NCBI GenBank assembly: GCA_021234155.1
Contig: JAJEKV010000003.1
Coordinates: forward strand, 32,657,166 to 32,721,165
Length of the DNA stretch: 64,000 nucleotides
DNA from: Isoetes taiwanensis
Taxonomy: Eukaryota; Streptophyta; Lycopodiopsida; Isoetales; Isoetaceae
Reading direction: 5' to 3'
A program made the translations under genes and the position numbers. This document shows, in pieces, positions 1 to 11,413 of the stretch. Each line of letters begins with the position of its first letter. Position 1 is the first letter of the stretch. Under the pieces are notes generated by a model. It did no database searches and had not been told where the DNA came from. It saw nothing but the letters and a program-made list of their open reading frames with translations.

Positions 1-970
1 GTTATAGATTATGGTCCTCAAGATATCATTTATTTGAGTAATTTGTTGATTGAAATATATGGAAGTGTGGAGATCTTAAGAAAACCAAGGATGTTTTTGC
101 TAAAATAAGAAGAAAAATGTCTATAACAGCATGTGTACATCAAGACCTTCATGAAAAAAACCCTTCACTTGTTTCGTCAAATGTGTCATGCGTTGAGCCA
201 GATGCTGTCATCCTCTGATGTCACTAAGATGGCCCTGCTTTGGGAACGCATCTGGCCTTGAATATATAGCGAGTGTTTCTGATTCCAAGTCCATTCCCAT
301 GTCCCGTACAATATGGATGGAAAACAAACTTCAAAAAACATGGTTAAAGGAACAACATAGTTTACCTTAAATGCTCCTTTCGAGGTATGATAGAGCCCGA
401 GTACGGGGTATGCCAATGCTCTTGAGCAAATCAATGGTGTGGCCTGCTTGAGTAAATCAATTTGACCTTCTACAAAATTTTGGCAAAGACTACCAGTATC
501 GTAATAAGACTCTGAATGGAATGCAGCAAAAGCGTAACAGATTTAATACCTTTGCCGGTTACTGGTCTGCACCAAATGCATCAAATGGGTCTGTGCCTAC
601 ATAAAACAAAACAAAATGAGATAGCATGATTTGAGAAGGATGCGCTATACGAAGAAAAGAACTACTCAAACTATTTACATATGTTTTACCTTAAACCTTA
701 GGCACCTTCAATTTTGTAGAAACTGAGGCCTATTTTGCTGTACCTGAACCTTTTTGCGAGAGATCTATTTTCCAGCACATTTAGCCTTGAAAACAAACTA
801 TTTGCATCTGTTTTACTAACAAATATAAGAGAATTTGCAAACAACTATTTTTAGCCTCTCGTCTTACCCGGCTTCATAAGTTTTCCAATTATACTATACA
901 GTTAGTTGCTTTGAGCACCTAAGAGAACATGATTTCCAGTTAGGTCTTTTACAAAACTATTATAAGAATG
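1..970. other. Intergenic, no gene recognised
   Basis: The short open frames here show no family motifs and have no supporting context. The composition is AT-rich and unremarkable, and no RNA gene or transposon terminus was recognised. Confidence 0.5.
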
Positions 971-1100
971 CATATGTTGGCATGCAAAAACATGGACATT
1001 AGAAGAGTTACCTCATATGTTGGCATGCAAAAAACATGGACATTAGAAGAGTTACCTCATATGTTGGCATGCAAAAACATGGACATTAGAAGAGTTACCT
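971..1100. repeat. 43-44 bp tandem repeat, 3 copies
   Basis: Three head-to-tail units begin at 971, 1014 and 1058, each starting CATATGTTGGCATGC and ending AGAGTTACCT. The middle unit has one extra A in an A-run. Near-identity of the units suggests recent slippage or duplication. Confidence 0.9.
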
Positions 1101-1344
1101 AAAAATGAAGCAAAGAACTACTGCTAGATCCGTACCTTGAGGATTTGAATATTGTCCATTCTGAAGACCCCAAAACACATGGCTGTTCATATACAATAAA
1201 CACCTACAAATGGGCAGATCCACAATATAAGAATGGCATGAAAAAACTAAGTATATTCATAAAATAGAGTCCAATAACCTTTCCTAGCTACTGGTGTTTT
1301 GCTATATGTACAGTGGCAATGGCAGGATCAAACCAAAGAAATAC

Positions 1345-1955
1345 AAATCTGAAGCCTGATGCCTCAGGTTACAGCACTCCAGGTGCTTCAAAGCTGCCAA
1401 ACATGAAACATAAAATGGTTATGTGACAACTTGATAACACTATACAATTGTCTGAAATAAGTAAATACTAACTTCAATCGAATGATGCATATGCAACAGA
1501 AGAGTGACGAAAAAATGCACTGATAAGTAGGTCCTTGCGGCTATGGCAGCTTCAGCTCGTAAAACTTTTATGGCGGCTTCAGTTCGTGAATTTCCCCAGC
1601 TTTGGGGCCATATAGAATGCTGCTTAGCCATAGCCAAGACCAGACACACAAATCCGAAGCCTGATGCCTCAGGTTATAGCACTCCAGGTGCTTCAAAGCT
1701 GCCAAAAAAGATGAAACATAAAATGGTTATGCGACAACTTGAAAACACTATGCAGTTGTCTGAAATAAGTAAATACCAACTTCAATCGAAGGATGCATAT
1801 AAACAGAAGAGTGACAAAAAAAATGCATTGGTATTATTTAAGCAGGTCGTTGCAGCTATGGCCGCTTCAGCTCGTAAAACTTGTACAACGGCTTCAGTTC
1901 GTGAATTTCCCCAGCTTTGGGACCGTATAGAATGCTGCTTAGCCATAGCCACGAC
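1345..1955. repeat. 305-bp tandem duplication
   Basis: The block starting GAAGCCTGATGCCTC at 1351 recurs at 1656. Both copies continue through a stretch with repeated GCTTCAGCTCGT / GCTTCAGTTCGT motifs to GAATGCTGCTTAGCC. A 149-aa open frame (1543-1992, plus) spans the junction but only mirrors the duplication and has no recognised domain. Confidence 0.85.
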
Positions 1956-2020
1956 CTTCACCTGGTTTGGGACCGTATGGAATGCTGCTTAGCCATAGCC
2001 ACGACCTTCACCTGGTCTGA
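1921..2020. repeat. 50-bp tandem duplication
   Basis: The unit from GACCGTATAGAATGC to CACCTGGTTTGG (1921-1970) is repeated at once at 1971-2020 with few changes. It sits at the right end of the 305-bp duplication, so the locus has duplicated locally at two scales. Confidence 0.85.
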
Positions 2021-2081
2021 AGTACGAAATTCAAAATGCATTCAATAGTGGAGGTGAACAGTCCCCGCAAGGGGGAAGGGG

Positions 2082-2099
2082 AACGCCGCATGCGGCGTT
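2082..2099. repeat. Perfect 18-bp palindrome in a larger imperfect inverted repeat
   Basis: AACGCCGCATGCGGCGTT equals its own reverse complement. It lies inside a wider inverted repeat: GGAACGCCGCATG at about 2080 pairs with CATGCGACGTTCC at about 2101 with one mismatch. A short CCCCGCAAGGGG hairpin lies just upstream. The cluster could extrude as a cruciform; no function is assigned. Confidence 0.75.
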
Positions 2100-2280
2100 A
2101 CATGCGACGTTCCTTGGCACAAATACCAACACCATCTTAAAATAAAAAAGAAGATGAGGGAATATTATTATGCCAAAGCTTGCAATTCGTCTTGGCGTAA
2201 GGAATGGCAATGTTCCCATTATAGCCATATAGGAACGCTTCCTAATATGTCCATATGGTCATTTCCATGCTAGAATGCAT

Positions 2281-3597
2281 CTAAGCCCAACCCATTGCAT
2301 GACCCCTGTCAGATCTAGCACTCGACTGCTTACCATTGGATAGCATAGTGGATGGTTCGACCCTGACATTATCGCATGAAGTCTGGGTAAGCCTTATCGA
2401 GATCCTACTTAAGGACTCAAGTAGCATCCTCCATTGGCAAGTGTTTTCACTTAATCAAATACCTCAATATCTGGGTTCTTCTCATTTGTTTATACGATCT
2501 ATCGAGAAGAGCTTCTGGAACGATCTCTAATTGTTCGTCTGTCATTTTAGAAGTGTCGATGTATCAAGAATCTCATGAGGATCTAGGATATGCTTCTTTA
2601 AAAGGCTTACATGAAAAACTTTATGGACTTTGAGATTTGAGGTCAAATTCAACTTATAAGTTTGAGAATCTAATCATTGAATTATCTCGAAGAGCCCCCC
2701 CCATCGTGGTGCCAGTTTCTTGCAATTGCCAATCTTGAGCTTGGTCTGCTTAACCTTAATCTTCAACCATACCGAATCACCAACTCTTCGTGCTGCCAAT
2801 AGAAACCCACGGACTTCCTCTACCAAGGCTTGCATATCCATAAGCAATTGCTATGAGACTGCCACTTTGGAGATCGGATTATGCCACGTGTCTGGAGTGA
2901 GGCATTGGTAGCCATAGGTAAATGGAGACATTCTTGAAGACATGCTTAGTACTGTTATAGGCAAATTCCACCAAATGAATATAGTCTCCCCACTATGATT
3001 GCTTATTCCAGATAAATTTCGTAGCATATCCCCAATAATACGGTTGGTACGCTCCGTCTGACCATCTGTCTGAGGCTGATATGCGGTACTCATGGAGAGC
3101 TTGGTTTGTATAGTGCTAAAAAACTCCTTCCTAAAGGCATAATAAACTTAGGATTACGATCCGAAAGAATGGTACGTGGCATACCATGCAGTTGAAAAAT
3201 CTCTTTAGAGAATAAGAGTGCCATTTCCAAAGCGGTGTCTGTGGCGCGACATGGCAAGAAATGTGCCATTTTGAAAAGCTTGCGACCACCACTATCAAGG
3301 CATTAAACCCCCAAGGGTCCGTGGAAGACCCAAAATAAAGTCCATGGTAATGATTTTCCACTTAGCATTGGGAACCTCCAAAGCTTCGAGCTCACCTGGA
3401 GTCCGTAACTGCTCTGCTTTTGTTTGCTGACAAAGCTGGCACTGCTTAATGTAATTGGCAATATGCTTCTTAATGCCAGACCAGAAGTACCTGGATTTTA
3501 TTTTGAAATATGTCTTCACGAACCCGACATGGCTAGCTATTGGACTATTATGTGTGTCATGTAGAGTGAGTCTCCGAACTCCTGACGATTCGGGCAC
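2281..3597 (-). pseudogene. Chromovirus integrase with C-terminal chromodomain (broken)
   Basis: The integrase would insert the element's cDNA; the chromodomain of this lineage is known to bias insertion towards chromatin marks. Visible in order are an H2C2 finger (H...H then QCQLCQQTK) at about 3430-3600, a core fragment with the TAYQPQTDGQTER signature near 3060, a GPY/F-like region (KLAPRWGG then VFHVSLLKKHILD) near 2590-2740, and a chromodomain-like stretch around 2370-2530 (EALLDR..., then a degraded W-K-...EDAT region and DLDKAYPDF). The frame changes several times and has stops, for example inside the chromodomain. A final stop lies near 2281-2283. The family call is secure; the chromodomain call is good but rests on a frayed frame. 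Confidence 0.8.
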
Positions 3598-3832
3598 ACA
3601 TAACTTGTCTCGGTAATACAGAAGAGTACCGTCCTTATAATGATGAAAAGTGTCCTAGCTTCCTCCACACTTCGCTAGACTCAGGATCATCTGGAAGAGA
3701 TTGTTAATGGTCTTTCCAAACTCACTTGTGAGAGTGGAAATAGCATTACAATGTGTGCGTGTCGCCAACGAATGTCAAGAAAGGGCATCGGCAATGATAT
3801 TATGCTTACCTGGTTTATTAACAACCTTAAAG

Positions 3833-5125
3833 TCATACTCTTCCAAAAAATTCTATCCATCTTGGTTGCTGGAGATTAAGATTGATTGTGTGAGAACATA
3901 CTGAAGACTTTGATGATATGTATCTAGTTGGAAACGCCATCCAAGAAGATAATGTCTCTATATACGCAAAGCACGTCAACTCCTGGTCATGCGTGGGGTA
4001 TTGCTGCTCCGCATCATTCATCTTCTTAGAGTCATAGGCGATGAGCCATCCTTCTTACATCAAAACACCCCCCAGTAGCTATCTTATTGGCGTCGGTTGC
4101 AACTGACTTGTTCTTATGAGGATCTGGTAGTGTGAGAATTGGCGCGGTGGTCAAAGCTTCCTGTAACTATTGGAATCCTGCTTGAACTTTGTTTTTCCAG
4201 TGGGTTGCCCAATCGTTGAGCTTCTCATGCTTTGTGAGGTCGGTGAGGGGTGCTGCTATCTTGGCTAAATCATTAACGAACTTGCAATAATATCCCATCA
4301 AGCTTAAGAAACTCCTGACTTCAGAAACATTTGTAGGAGCTGGCCATTCTTTGACTGCCTCACTCTTAGCCAGATCAGTAGCAATGCCATCAACAGAAAC
4401 AATATGATCCAGTACATCGACCCTGGTGGTTGCAAATTTACATTTGGAGAACTTGGCAAAGAGTTGATGGTGCCGCAACTTCTATAGAGCCAGTCGAAGG
4501 TGGCGTTCATGGTCCTCTAAAGTCTTACTGTACATAAGGATGTCATCGAAGAAAATAATGATAAATTCGTCTAGATACTCACGAAAGACATCATTCATCA
4601 GGCGCATGAACGTGGCTAGAGCATTTGTTAGCCCAAAGGCATAACAGTCAATTCATAATGCCCATAGCGAGTCCAAAAGCTGATTTTTGGATGCCCTCCT
4701 CCTTGATTCTTATCTGGTGATATCCGTATTGGAAATCTATCTTGGAGAAGTACTTAGCTCCTTGCAACTAGTCCTTAAGATCGTTGGCTCGTGGTAATGC
4801 ATACTGGTTCTTAATAGTATGCTTGTTCAATTGCCGGGAATCAATACACATGCGCAATATGCCTTCTTAACAAACAAAATTGGTACTCCAAGGTGGGAAA
4901 CACTCGGCCGAATGAACCCCAGCTCTTAAGAAGTTTCTACAATTGCTTCTTAAGCTCTGCTAGTTCTGATGTGCTCATACGATACGGCGCCTTACTGGTA
5001 GACTTTGTATTGGGTTGAAGTGCAATCTCGCACTCTAGCATCCTGAAGGGTGGAAACTTCCGAATCTTATCACGAAAAAGATCCTGAAACTCGTGAATGA
5101 GGCTGGCAATAGCTAGAGGCAAGCT
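3833..5125 (-). pseudogene. Ty3/gypsy reverse transcriptase and RNase H (broken)
   Basis: The N-terminal RT edge carries APYRMSTSELAELKKQL near 4937-4990. The catalytic box reads FFDDILMYS at about 4530-4555, with F instead of the usual Y before xDD. The post-palm region follows (VRSFLSLMGYYCKFV, 4167-4478), then an RNase H piece with NDAEQQYPTHDQEL near 3970-4020. Frames alternate through this stretch, so no full-length product is possible as read. Loss of continuous frame and lack of a paired LTR point to an old copy. Confidence 0.85.
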
Positions 5126-5129
5126 CTGA

Positions 5130-5600
5130 TAATAGTCTCCTCTTGCTAAGCATTAGTTTCTACTGATGTAAGCCTAACAATGTAAGCAACCTGGCTACGT
5201 CGGATAACTTTTTCCAATTGTCTTAATGACATACACTGTCTGATGGGGTTAATTGGGTTACCTACTACGGTGACACGGGTCCCGTTTGCTGCATTAAATG
5301 TAACCTCACATTTTTCACAATCAATATTGGCCTTTGCAGCTACTAGAAACTCCATACCCACGATCAAGTCATATTTGCCAATATTCATGATTTTCGCTCT
5401 CAGAGCAACAGGTGCTCTCGGTAACTAGATATTCAAGTTAACACGATGGCCTGGGTATGGTGCACAGCCCCACTAGCCAACATAACTAGTCGAGGCTTGA
5501 ATTTTAAGAGTGTCAACTGCAAGGTTTCTGCCAACCTAGGTGATGCAAAGTTATGCATACTACCGGTATCCATTAAATAATAAAGGATTGACTATCAATT
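5130..5600 (-). pseudogene. Ty3/gypsy aspartic protease (broken)
   Basis: Retropepsin-like region between gag and RT. The catalytic motif reads MDTGSMHNFAS at about 5545-5577, and the C-terminal flap-side motif GKYDLIVGMEFL lies near 5350-5390, the usual spacing for Ty3/gypsy proteases. A stop and a frame change separate the two. The product would mature the Gag-Pol polyprotein in an intact element. Confidence 0.75.
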
Positions 5601-5699
5601 TGATCGATAGTGGATATAATAGTAGGTTGACTGTTGACATTACCTGTCTCAATGGCAGCAAAAATATGGGGCTCACCTTGTATATAATCAGTCACCTCT

Positions 5700-6572
5700 T
5701 CGCCGCCAGGGGTGGCAGGTCATACAAAGGTGTCAGCTCCTTCCATTCTACCTCAGCGAGGGCTGTCTGTGCTGCTTGGGTAACATATGGGCAGTCTTGC
5801 ATTCGGTGCCCCAGTCAAAAGCATCAAAAACATGCCTTGTCTTATCTTAGTTGATCATGAGCCTCCCTTGTGATAGATTGGAGGATCGGCTGCATTGTTC
5901 CATTAGTGATGCCGTATTTGTCTGGGATGGTGAAACTTACTTTTTTCTGATTAGGAGGCTATTGGAGAGGTCCCGGACTTGGAGTTTGTATTTGTTTACA
6001 TTTGTGGCCCCTGGGAACATAATGCGACTTGAAGGCCTTGGCAAAGATTTTAAATTTACATCTGCCCCCGTTCAAACCATGGGATCTAACATATCCCTTC
6101 CACCATATCGGGGTGAATTTAGTGAGATTTGTGGTAGCCACTTTACCAATATCTCTTTCAGTCATCCTATAGGACTTACAAACTCGCGCATCTCATCTAA
6201 CCAGGACTCTGCACTCACACCTGAGTGGAAAGTGCCTGAAAACTGGGCGAGTTTACGGTTTTTCTAGATGCTGGTTATGGCAAAGCAAAATCCACCATTT
6301 TCTGATAATTTTTTTTTTCGGGATTTAGCATAGTCTTGTTTCAAGGCTGTGGAATCTGAAGAGTCAGAAGAGTCTGAGGTATCCAAACTATTATCTGGGG
6401 ATGAAGAACTGCGGGCACGTTTAGAACGTGTCGGCGTAATTGGACCATTGCCCAGTGCTGGTGATGGTGATGCTTGCGGGCCTCAACTGCGGGCACTTCT
6501 AGTCCGTCTTCTTGCATCACAGGGTTTGTTGGTCCTTGCAAACCATATTGTTAAAGTTGAGCCATCTGACAT
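5700..6572 (-). pseudogene. Chromovirus Gag (broken)
   Basis: An ATG at 6572-6570 opens a serine-rich leader (MSDGSTLTIW..., then a run of SDSSDSSDS) followed by a retrotransposon Gag-like segment (FSGTFHSGVSAESWLDEM). A decayed CCHC zinc knuckle follows near 5800-5850: its Cys-x2-Cys-x4-His-x4-Cys spacing survives as C-F-stop-C...LGHRMQDC with two stops inside. Plus-strand open frames at 5540-6267 and 6349-6576 are shadows of this gene. Confidence 0.7.
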
Positions 6573-6591
6573 TTGATAATGAGAAGCCCTT

Positions 6592-6603
6592 GTTCAGGTA
6601 TCA
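6592..6603 (-). promoter_or_regulatory. Possible degraded primer binding site
   Basis: On the minus strand TGATACCTGAAC sits about 20 bp upstream of the Gag ATG, where a chromovirus PBS is expected. It matches the common initiator-Met PBS TGGTATCAGAGC at 8 of 12 positions. The mismatches overlap a CTG, a trinucleotide that is unreliable elsewhere in this window. Support is positional and weak. Confidence 0.3.
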
Positions 6604-6877
6604 AATGTCCAGGGTCTATTGGAGTACCCCAAGGTGGATTTCGTATACTATCGATAGCATAGATAAAACAAAGGAGCTATAGATGAGAGCTGGGCTTGAA
6701 TCACTTCAAAAAGAAATTGATTACACATACGCAAAGATCATCCATACCACAACAGTATGATAGCCAATATAGTTTATAAAAGTTATAGGATATATTATTC
6801 AAAGTCCTCATGCATGATGTTTACAATCGAATTAGATGCCCCAAGGATTACACAATGAGACACGAAAACATATAAAA

Positions 6878-7663
6878 CTAAGGACTCGGGCCAGCGTCTT
6901 CTTGCATCGGAGTAGGAGGCTCTGGTGGTCGCCGATCTCGAAGTAGCGTGATGCCTGGGCTAAAGAATATGGCAGCTGCTGATGCTATCTCTATTGTGAA
7001 TGCGGTGGCTAGTGATGCGGCCAAGAGCAACTTCATACTCATAACATGCCGCAATGTCCTGGCCCAGGGTAGCAAGGGCAAGATCGTGGTGTACCAACAC
7101 AAGGGTAACCGTGCCATAATTGACCTTTTTATGATCTGCCAAGGTGGATAAGGCACGAAGTGCCCACTAGGATGCTTCTGCCTCAAGGGCGAGGACCTTA
7201 GCAATAAAGAGGACCTGTCCTTGCCTAAAGGCTGAGAGGAAGAACTGTGTGAGGTGATTCCCCAAGGCCTTCATTACCGAGGTCCCTATATCCTTCTCAA
7301 GATTTGTTGTAACCTGTTCTTGCTTGGCCTCTTGCATCTCTTCTTTGAGGTGTTCCTTGTTATCAAAGAGGTCTTCCCCTTCCTCGTCAGTCTCCATAGG
7401 AATAGGAACATCATTAATGTTGGGGACCTGAGGTCCCATTGCGGCAAACACTGCATTAGAATGTTGGGAAGGGGCATCTCGTAACATAAGATGTTGGAGG
7501 CTCAGAAGCGTATCAACAGATTCAATATCTTCCTGATGAAATCTTAGCTGGACTTGTGGTGGATACACAGTAGGGGAGAAATCGAGGAAGTCGTCTTGGC
7601 AATACTCAACCAATTCATAAAGGAGCTACATCTTTGTTTTGTGGTGGAGATGACAATCAGATG
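6878..7663 (-). pseudogene. Unrecognised protein, C-terminal part (interrupted by LINE)
   Basis: The longest open part (7167-7613) gives 148 residues: an acidic stretch (METDEEGEDLFDNKEH) followed by a helix-prone charged segment and a hydrophobic C-terminal part. It then continues in another frame (6960-7142). I recognise no family. It lies immediately 3' of the LINE at 7679 and pairs with the ORF fragment at 11006-11413 on the far side; removing the LINE and one TSD copy brings the two together, though still with a frame change at a CTG. It could be an old retroelement ORF or a captured host gene. Confidence 0.4.
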
Positions 7664-7678
7664 ATATGCCCACATGAT
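7664..7678. repeat. LINE target-site duplication, 3' copy
   Basis: ATATGCCCACATGAT, identical to 10991-11005. It abuts the T-run that is the poly(A) tail of the minus-strand LINE. Confidence 0.93.
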
Positions 7679-10600
7679 TTTTTTTTTGAAGGACGAAAGC
7701 CAAAAAGTTTATTAATCAGAGAAAAAGTACAAAATTTACATGTCTCATCTAACTGTGTAAGCACACAAAGATGCCACAGGAGCACGAGCCTGGAGCACCA
7801 TGTACTTACTCCAGAATAGGAGACTAATGATAAGAATCAATTCGAAGGTATTGAATCCAGATACGTTCCACCAGTTCTGAGTCAAGGGTGGAACACTCGT
7901 AGGCTGTCAATATCTTTTTCTCGGGCTTTATGTAATAACACCGCGGTGCGGATGAATAAATGCCCCCGAAGATGTGGAACCCGCGACGCTCCCATATCGA
8001 CCATAGGAGCCAACCGGAGCCAAGATGAAATGCCATGCATTGGGACGCCAAAAGGATGCATCGGCAGTCCAATGTACTGTTAAACAAACCTTGTAGCCAG
8101 GACCACGCTGGTTGCACCTCAGGACAATCAAAGAGACAATGCTCAAGAGTCTCAACGTCCAAAAGACAGAGCGGGCATACTGCAGATATGCGAGGATCAT
8201 AGCGATGTCGAAAGGCATTAACCCGCAGGCACCTGTGGATAACCTGCCACTATAGTACAGAGACTTTAGGGTGGAGCAACCTATCCCAAAGCCATCGCCA
8301 TATACGATACAAAGTGGGCTGTGGAACATGTAGGTGCCACCCATCTGGCAACTGGAGGGGTTATGGTGCTAAAAGAAGGCGATATACTGATCTGACAAAT
8401 TGCTTGCCTAATATTTTCATGACAGTCCCATAGCACCCTTTCAGCAACACCAACTTGCACTATAAGAGACAAATTTTCTGCGACCTTCTCCCATAGAGAT
8501 ACATCTCAACGAGAGCAGGAACTTTGCCTGAAATTCAGGCCAAGGCAAGTGGGGCACCGATCCTCATACCATGCTTGAATAGAGACAACACCGCAAGAAC
8601 CCATCGTCTCGTGTGAGGGGATGAACCGAGGTCGCCAATGGAGGTGCCGAGGGGTCCGGAGGCAGATGGTGCCCACCACCACGGAGTCTCAATAGGGTGT
8701 GGATAGAGGGGCATGGCCGGAAAAAGATGTCATTTGCCTCCCCACGCTGCCAATAAGCCACGCAAAAAATGGAGAAGCACTTGGAAAAGGGTGCAGAGTC
8801 TCGAAATAAAGCCCAAGGTAGGACTGGTTTTGACCTTCTTGCCTAGAGGGATACAAATGACCAAGAGCTTGTCTAAGAAGGCGTGAACCTGGGAGAGTCA
8901 TCGTCACCATTCGGGGAGTCTCCAAATGAACTTTGAAATAAGCACTTTGCTCTACAGTAAGAAGTCCATCATACCCAGACCACCGCCCATTTTGGAAGGA
9001 TGCACTTGACCAAGCCACCTTAACCACAACACCTTCTTCAGTACCTGCCCAAATAAAGTTTCGAACTATTGCAATGAGCTCACGCACTTTGATCTGTGGA
9101 GCTAGCAGTAAGGATGCCATATAAACATGGACTGACTTGGCCCTTTGTAATGTCGCCCCAAGAGACAACTTAGCGGTGGACCACCGAACAAGTGCTTCTC
9201 CAAACCCCTAATGATCTCCTCCCATGCGGCTCCCATAGTAACATGGATGCCAACTGGAATCCCCAACAACTTGATGGCTTTGTCCATGCGCCAAGTAATT
9301 TTATGGATAATCGTGAACATATGCGGGGCCGGATTATCCAATGTCCACAAAGGCGTACATACGCCACCCCCACAAGAACAGGAAGCGGTGAAAAAGTATC
9401 TAAAAGCATTTTGGCAGCAGCAAGATTCTCATCATTAGCGACTAGAAAGAGGGCGTGTCGTCATGCATATTGATTGCAAACCTCTTGTGTGCCGTCCTCC
9501 ATTGCAAGACCATGGAGAAGTCCCTCTGTCGTTGCAATGGTGAATAACTGTGACAAAGCCTCTGCAACAATTGTGAAAAGCAATGGTGCTAAAGGGCACC
9601 CCTGGCGAATACCGGCCGAAAGTGAAAAGGCATGTGACGGCTCACCATGGAAGAGGACCTCCATCCTGCGGCGGGAGATATGCGACTTCATAATATCGAT
9701 GTGAATTGTTCCCCAAATCCCGGTCTCGATACATCTGGCCGACGGCGCATGAATTCCCAAGCCCGACACCTTTGTCATACGCTTTTGCAAAATCAAGCTT
9801 AAGGTATACAACTGGAAGGTTTTGCCTATGTGCCCAATAAATTCCCTCGTAAGCAGCAGCAACATTATTCAAAATGCACCGTTTTGGAAGAAAACCTGAC
9901 TGGGTTGTTGAGATGGACTCTGCCAAGATGTCCTTTACCCGCTCTGCAAAAGCCTTGGCGAAGATCTTATATACGAACGACAATAAGATAATGGGCCGTC
10001 AATCTGAAATAGTCTGAGGATCCTTGACCTTGGGGATGAGTGAGATGGCACCTGTGTTTAGAATTCTATTCAAAGCAGTGGACCGCCAAAAGTCACAGAA
10101 AGCATTATACACATCTGGCTCCAGCCATTCCCAATACTCCTGGAAGAACTCAATTGGCAAACCATCCAAACCTGGGCATTTGCTTCTTTTCAGTTAAAAG
10201 ACTGCCGAACCTAAATCTTCAGCTGTTATAGCCGCCTCTATTGACTCGCGTTGCTCACCAGAGATGATGGGGGAAATCCTAGATAAAACAGCATCTTGCA
10301 TTTCTGATTGAAAGGGAAGATGTTTTCAAAAAAAATGTGCGGAAGTGGTTATGCAGAATCTTGCACGAGTTGATCGGCTCTGTTAGCATCGAACCATTCG
10401 GCAAAAGCAATGAGGACATGGTTGATGTCATGCAACGCCTTAGCTGCCACGAAAAAAAGAAGCCCGCATAGCGGTCTCCATCCGCGAAACCACTCGCCGG
10501 ACCTGCCTTCATCTTTGCTTGCTGAATTTGCTCCTCCTCCGGTGCCCGGATGCGTGCCAAAATATCACGATCATGAACACACGGAAGGCGCCCCTGTCGA

Positions 10601-10990
10601 GAATGGAGTAGGTCCCGATACAAAGTGTCAAGTAAAAAGCGACGACCTGCTGCTGCGGACTCGACCCACTCTTTGGCGGAACCCTTGGCTGGCGCGCAAT
10701 TGCATCCACTATGCCAGTCATACCTCGACGTCGGTTGAAGGCAGTTGTCCAAGTATTCTTGCAACCTTCTTGAAAGTCAGCATCCTTTAAGAACTTCACG
10801 TTCAAGCGAAAACACGTCCTTCCAGGCCGCCGCTGCTACAGTGTCTCGTCTGAAATGAATTGCGGATGGTGGTCTGAAACTCGTTATATCTGAGACAGAA
10901 TCGAAAGAGACCTGGAAGTGCCGCAACTGTATCTGCATTCCAATAAGCTCTATCCAACCGAGAGCTTGTGCGACCCCCACCAACTTGACC
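7679..10990 (-). mobile_element. 5'-truncated L1-type LINE, copy 1
   Basis: The element is 3312 bp long and bounded by perfect 15-bp direct repeats. Its 3' end is a poly(A) tail (T-run at 7678-7687 on the plus strand) preceded by CTTTCGTCCTTC, nearly the same 3' end as the LINE at 59858-62165. The 5' end falls inside the endonuclease domain, as expected from incomplete target-primed reverse transcription. Confidence 0.93.
7824..10990 (-). pseudogene. LINE ORF2: endonuclease remnant, RT and zf-RVT domain
   Basis: On the minus strand the order is: C-terminal endonuclease (SRLDRAYWN then SDHHP near 10863-10880, the conserved SDH catalytic motif of APE-type nucleases); a linker with QGRLPCVHDRD; RT (VYKIFAKAFAERVKDIL, FLPKRCILNNVAAAYEG, VYLKLDFAKAYD, IRQGCPLAPLLFTIVAEAL); a YADD box near 9455-9470 disrupted by one extra base; and a C-terminal zf-RVT region with LEHCLFDCPEVQPAW near 8120. 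The protein would nick DNA and prime reverse transcription from the RNA tail. It is broken by about eight frame changes, and the YADD break sits on an expected GCTGAC. Confidence 0.88.
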
Positions 10991-11005
10991 ATATGCCCAC
11001 ATGAT
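10991..11005. repeat. LINE target-site duplication, 5' copy
   Basis: ATATGCCCACATGAT, identical to 7664-7678. It marks the truncated 5' end of the LINE. Confidence 0.93.
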
Positions 11006-11413
11006 GTCATCAAGCAGGGGGTATTTCTGGCCATTCCTCATCTTCAACGTAACGGTCCATGAGGATTGCTAGAGCGAAGCGGGCTTCAAAATAGGTTTGC
11101 TTGCTGAAGCTGAGAATGGGGGCATTCTTCGTCCACCATTGGATGCCACGGAAGACATTATCTACGTGTTCATCGTCTCCCAGCACCATAAAATATCTCG
11201 ATCCAAGTACAATTGGGGAGGGTCCCTGCGTTGGATACATTTCAGAACTATTTCTTGAGTGTAAAACTCAAGAAAAAGAGCATAATCCGGGTGAACTTCC
11301 ATGTTGCTAATGAGGTCTACTTCTTGGAGCAAGCGTGAAGAGACTCAAATGGGACTTGGGGATCCCAGTGCTCACCATCCATGTACCATTATTGGCGGGT
11401 GGAAAACTTCATG
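11006..11413 (-). pseudogene. Unrecognised protein, N-terminal part (interrupted by LINE)
   Basis: Two frames on the minus strand share plausible protein sequence: one with VDLISNMEVHPDYALFLEFY followed by QEIVLKCIQRRD, the other with HVDNVFRGIQWWTKNAP and YFEARFALAILMDRYV (11010-11240). A third frame carries KYPLLDDIMWAY up to the LINE junction. The composition looks like real protein broken by frameshifts. No known family is recognised. It probably belongs with 6878-7663. Confidence 0.4.

Larger units (their letters stand above)
2281..6610 (-). mobile_element. Decayed Ty3/gypsy chromovirus
   Basis: Reading the minus strand from 6572 downwards gives gag with a CCHC knuckle, an aspartic protease with DTG, RT with FFDD, RNase H, an H2C2 integrase, a GPY/F-like module and a chromodomain, in the order expected of a chromovirus. 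Many stops and frameshifts break it. No matching LTR pair was found: the sequence beyond the chromodomain (about 2030-2280) does not resemble the sequence before gag (about 6606-6880). Either the ends have decayed or at least one LTR is lost. Confidence 0.85.

Noticed and set aside
5851-6267. 138-aa plus-strand frame
   Set aside because: It is antisense to the chromovirus gag, whose Gag motifs and decayed zinc knuckle read on the minus strand.
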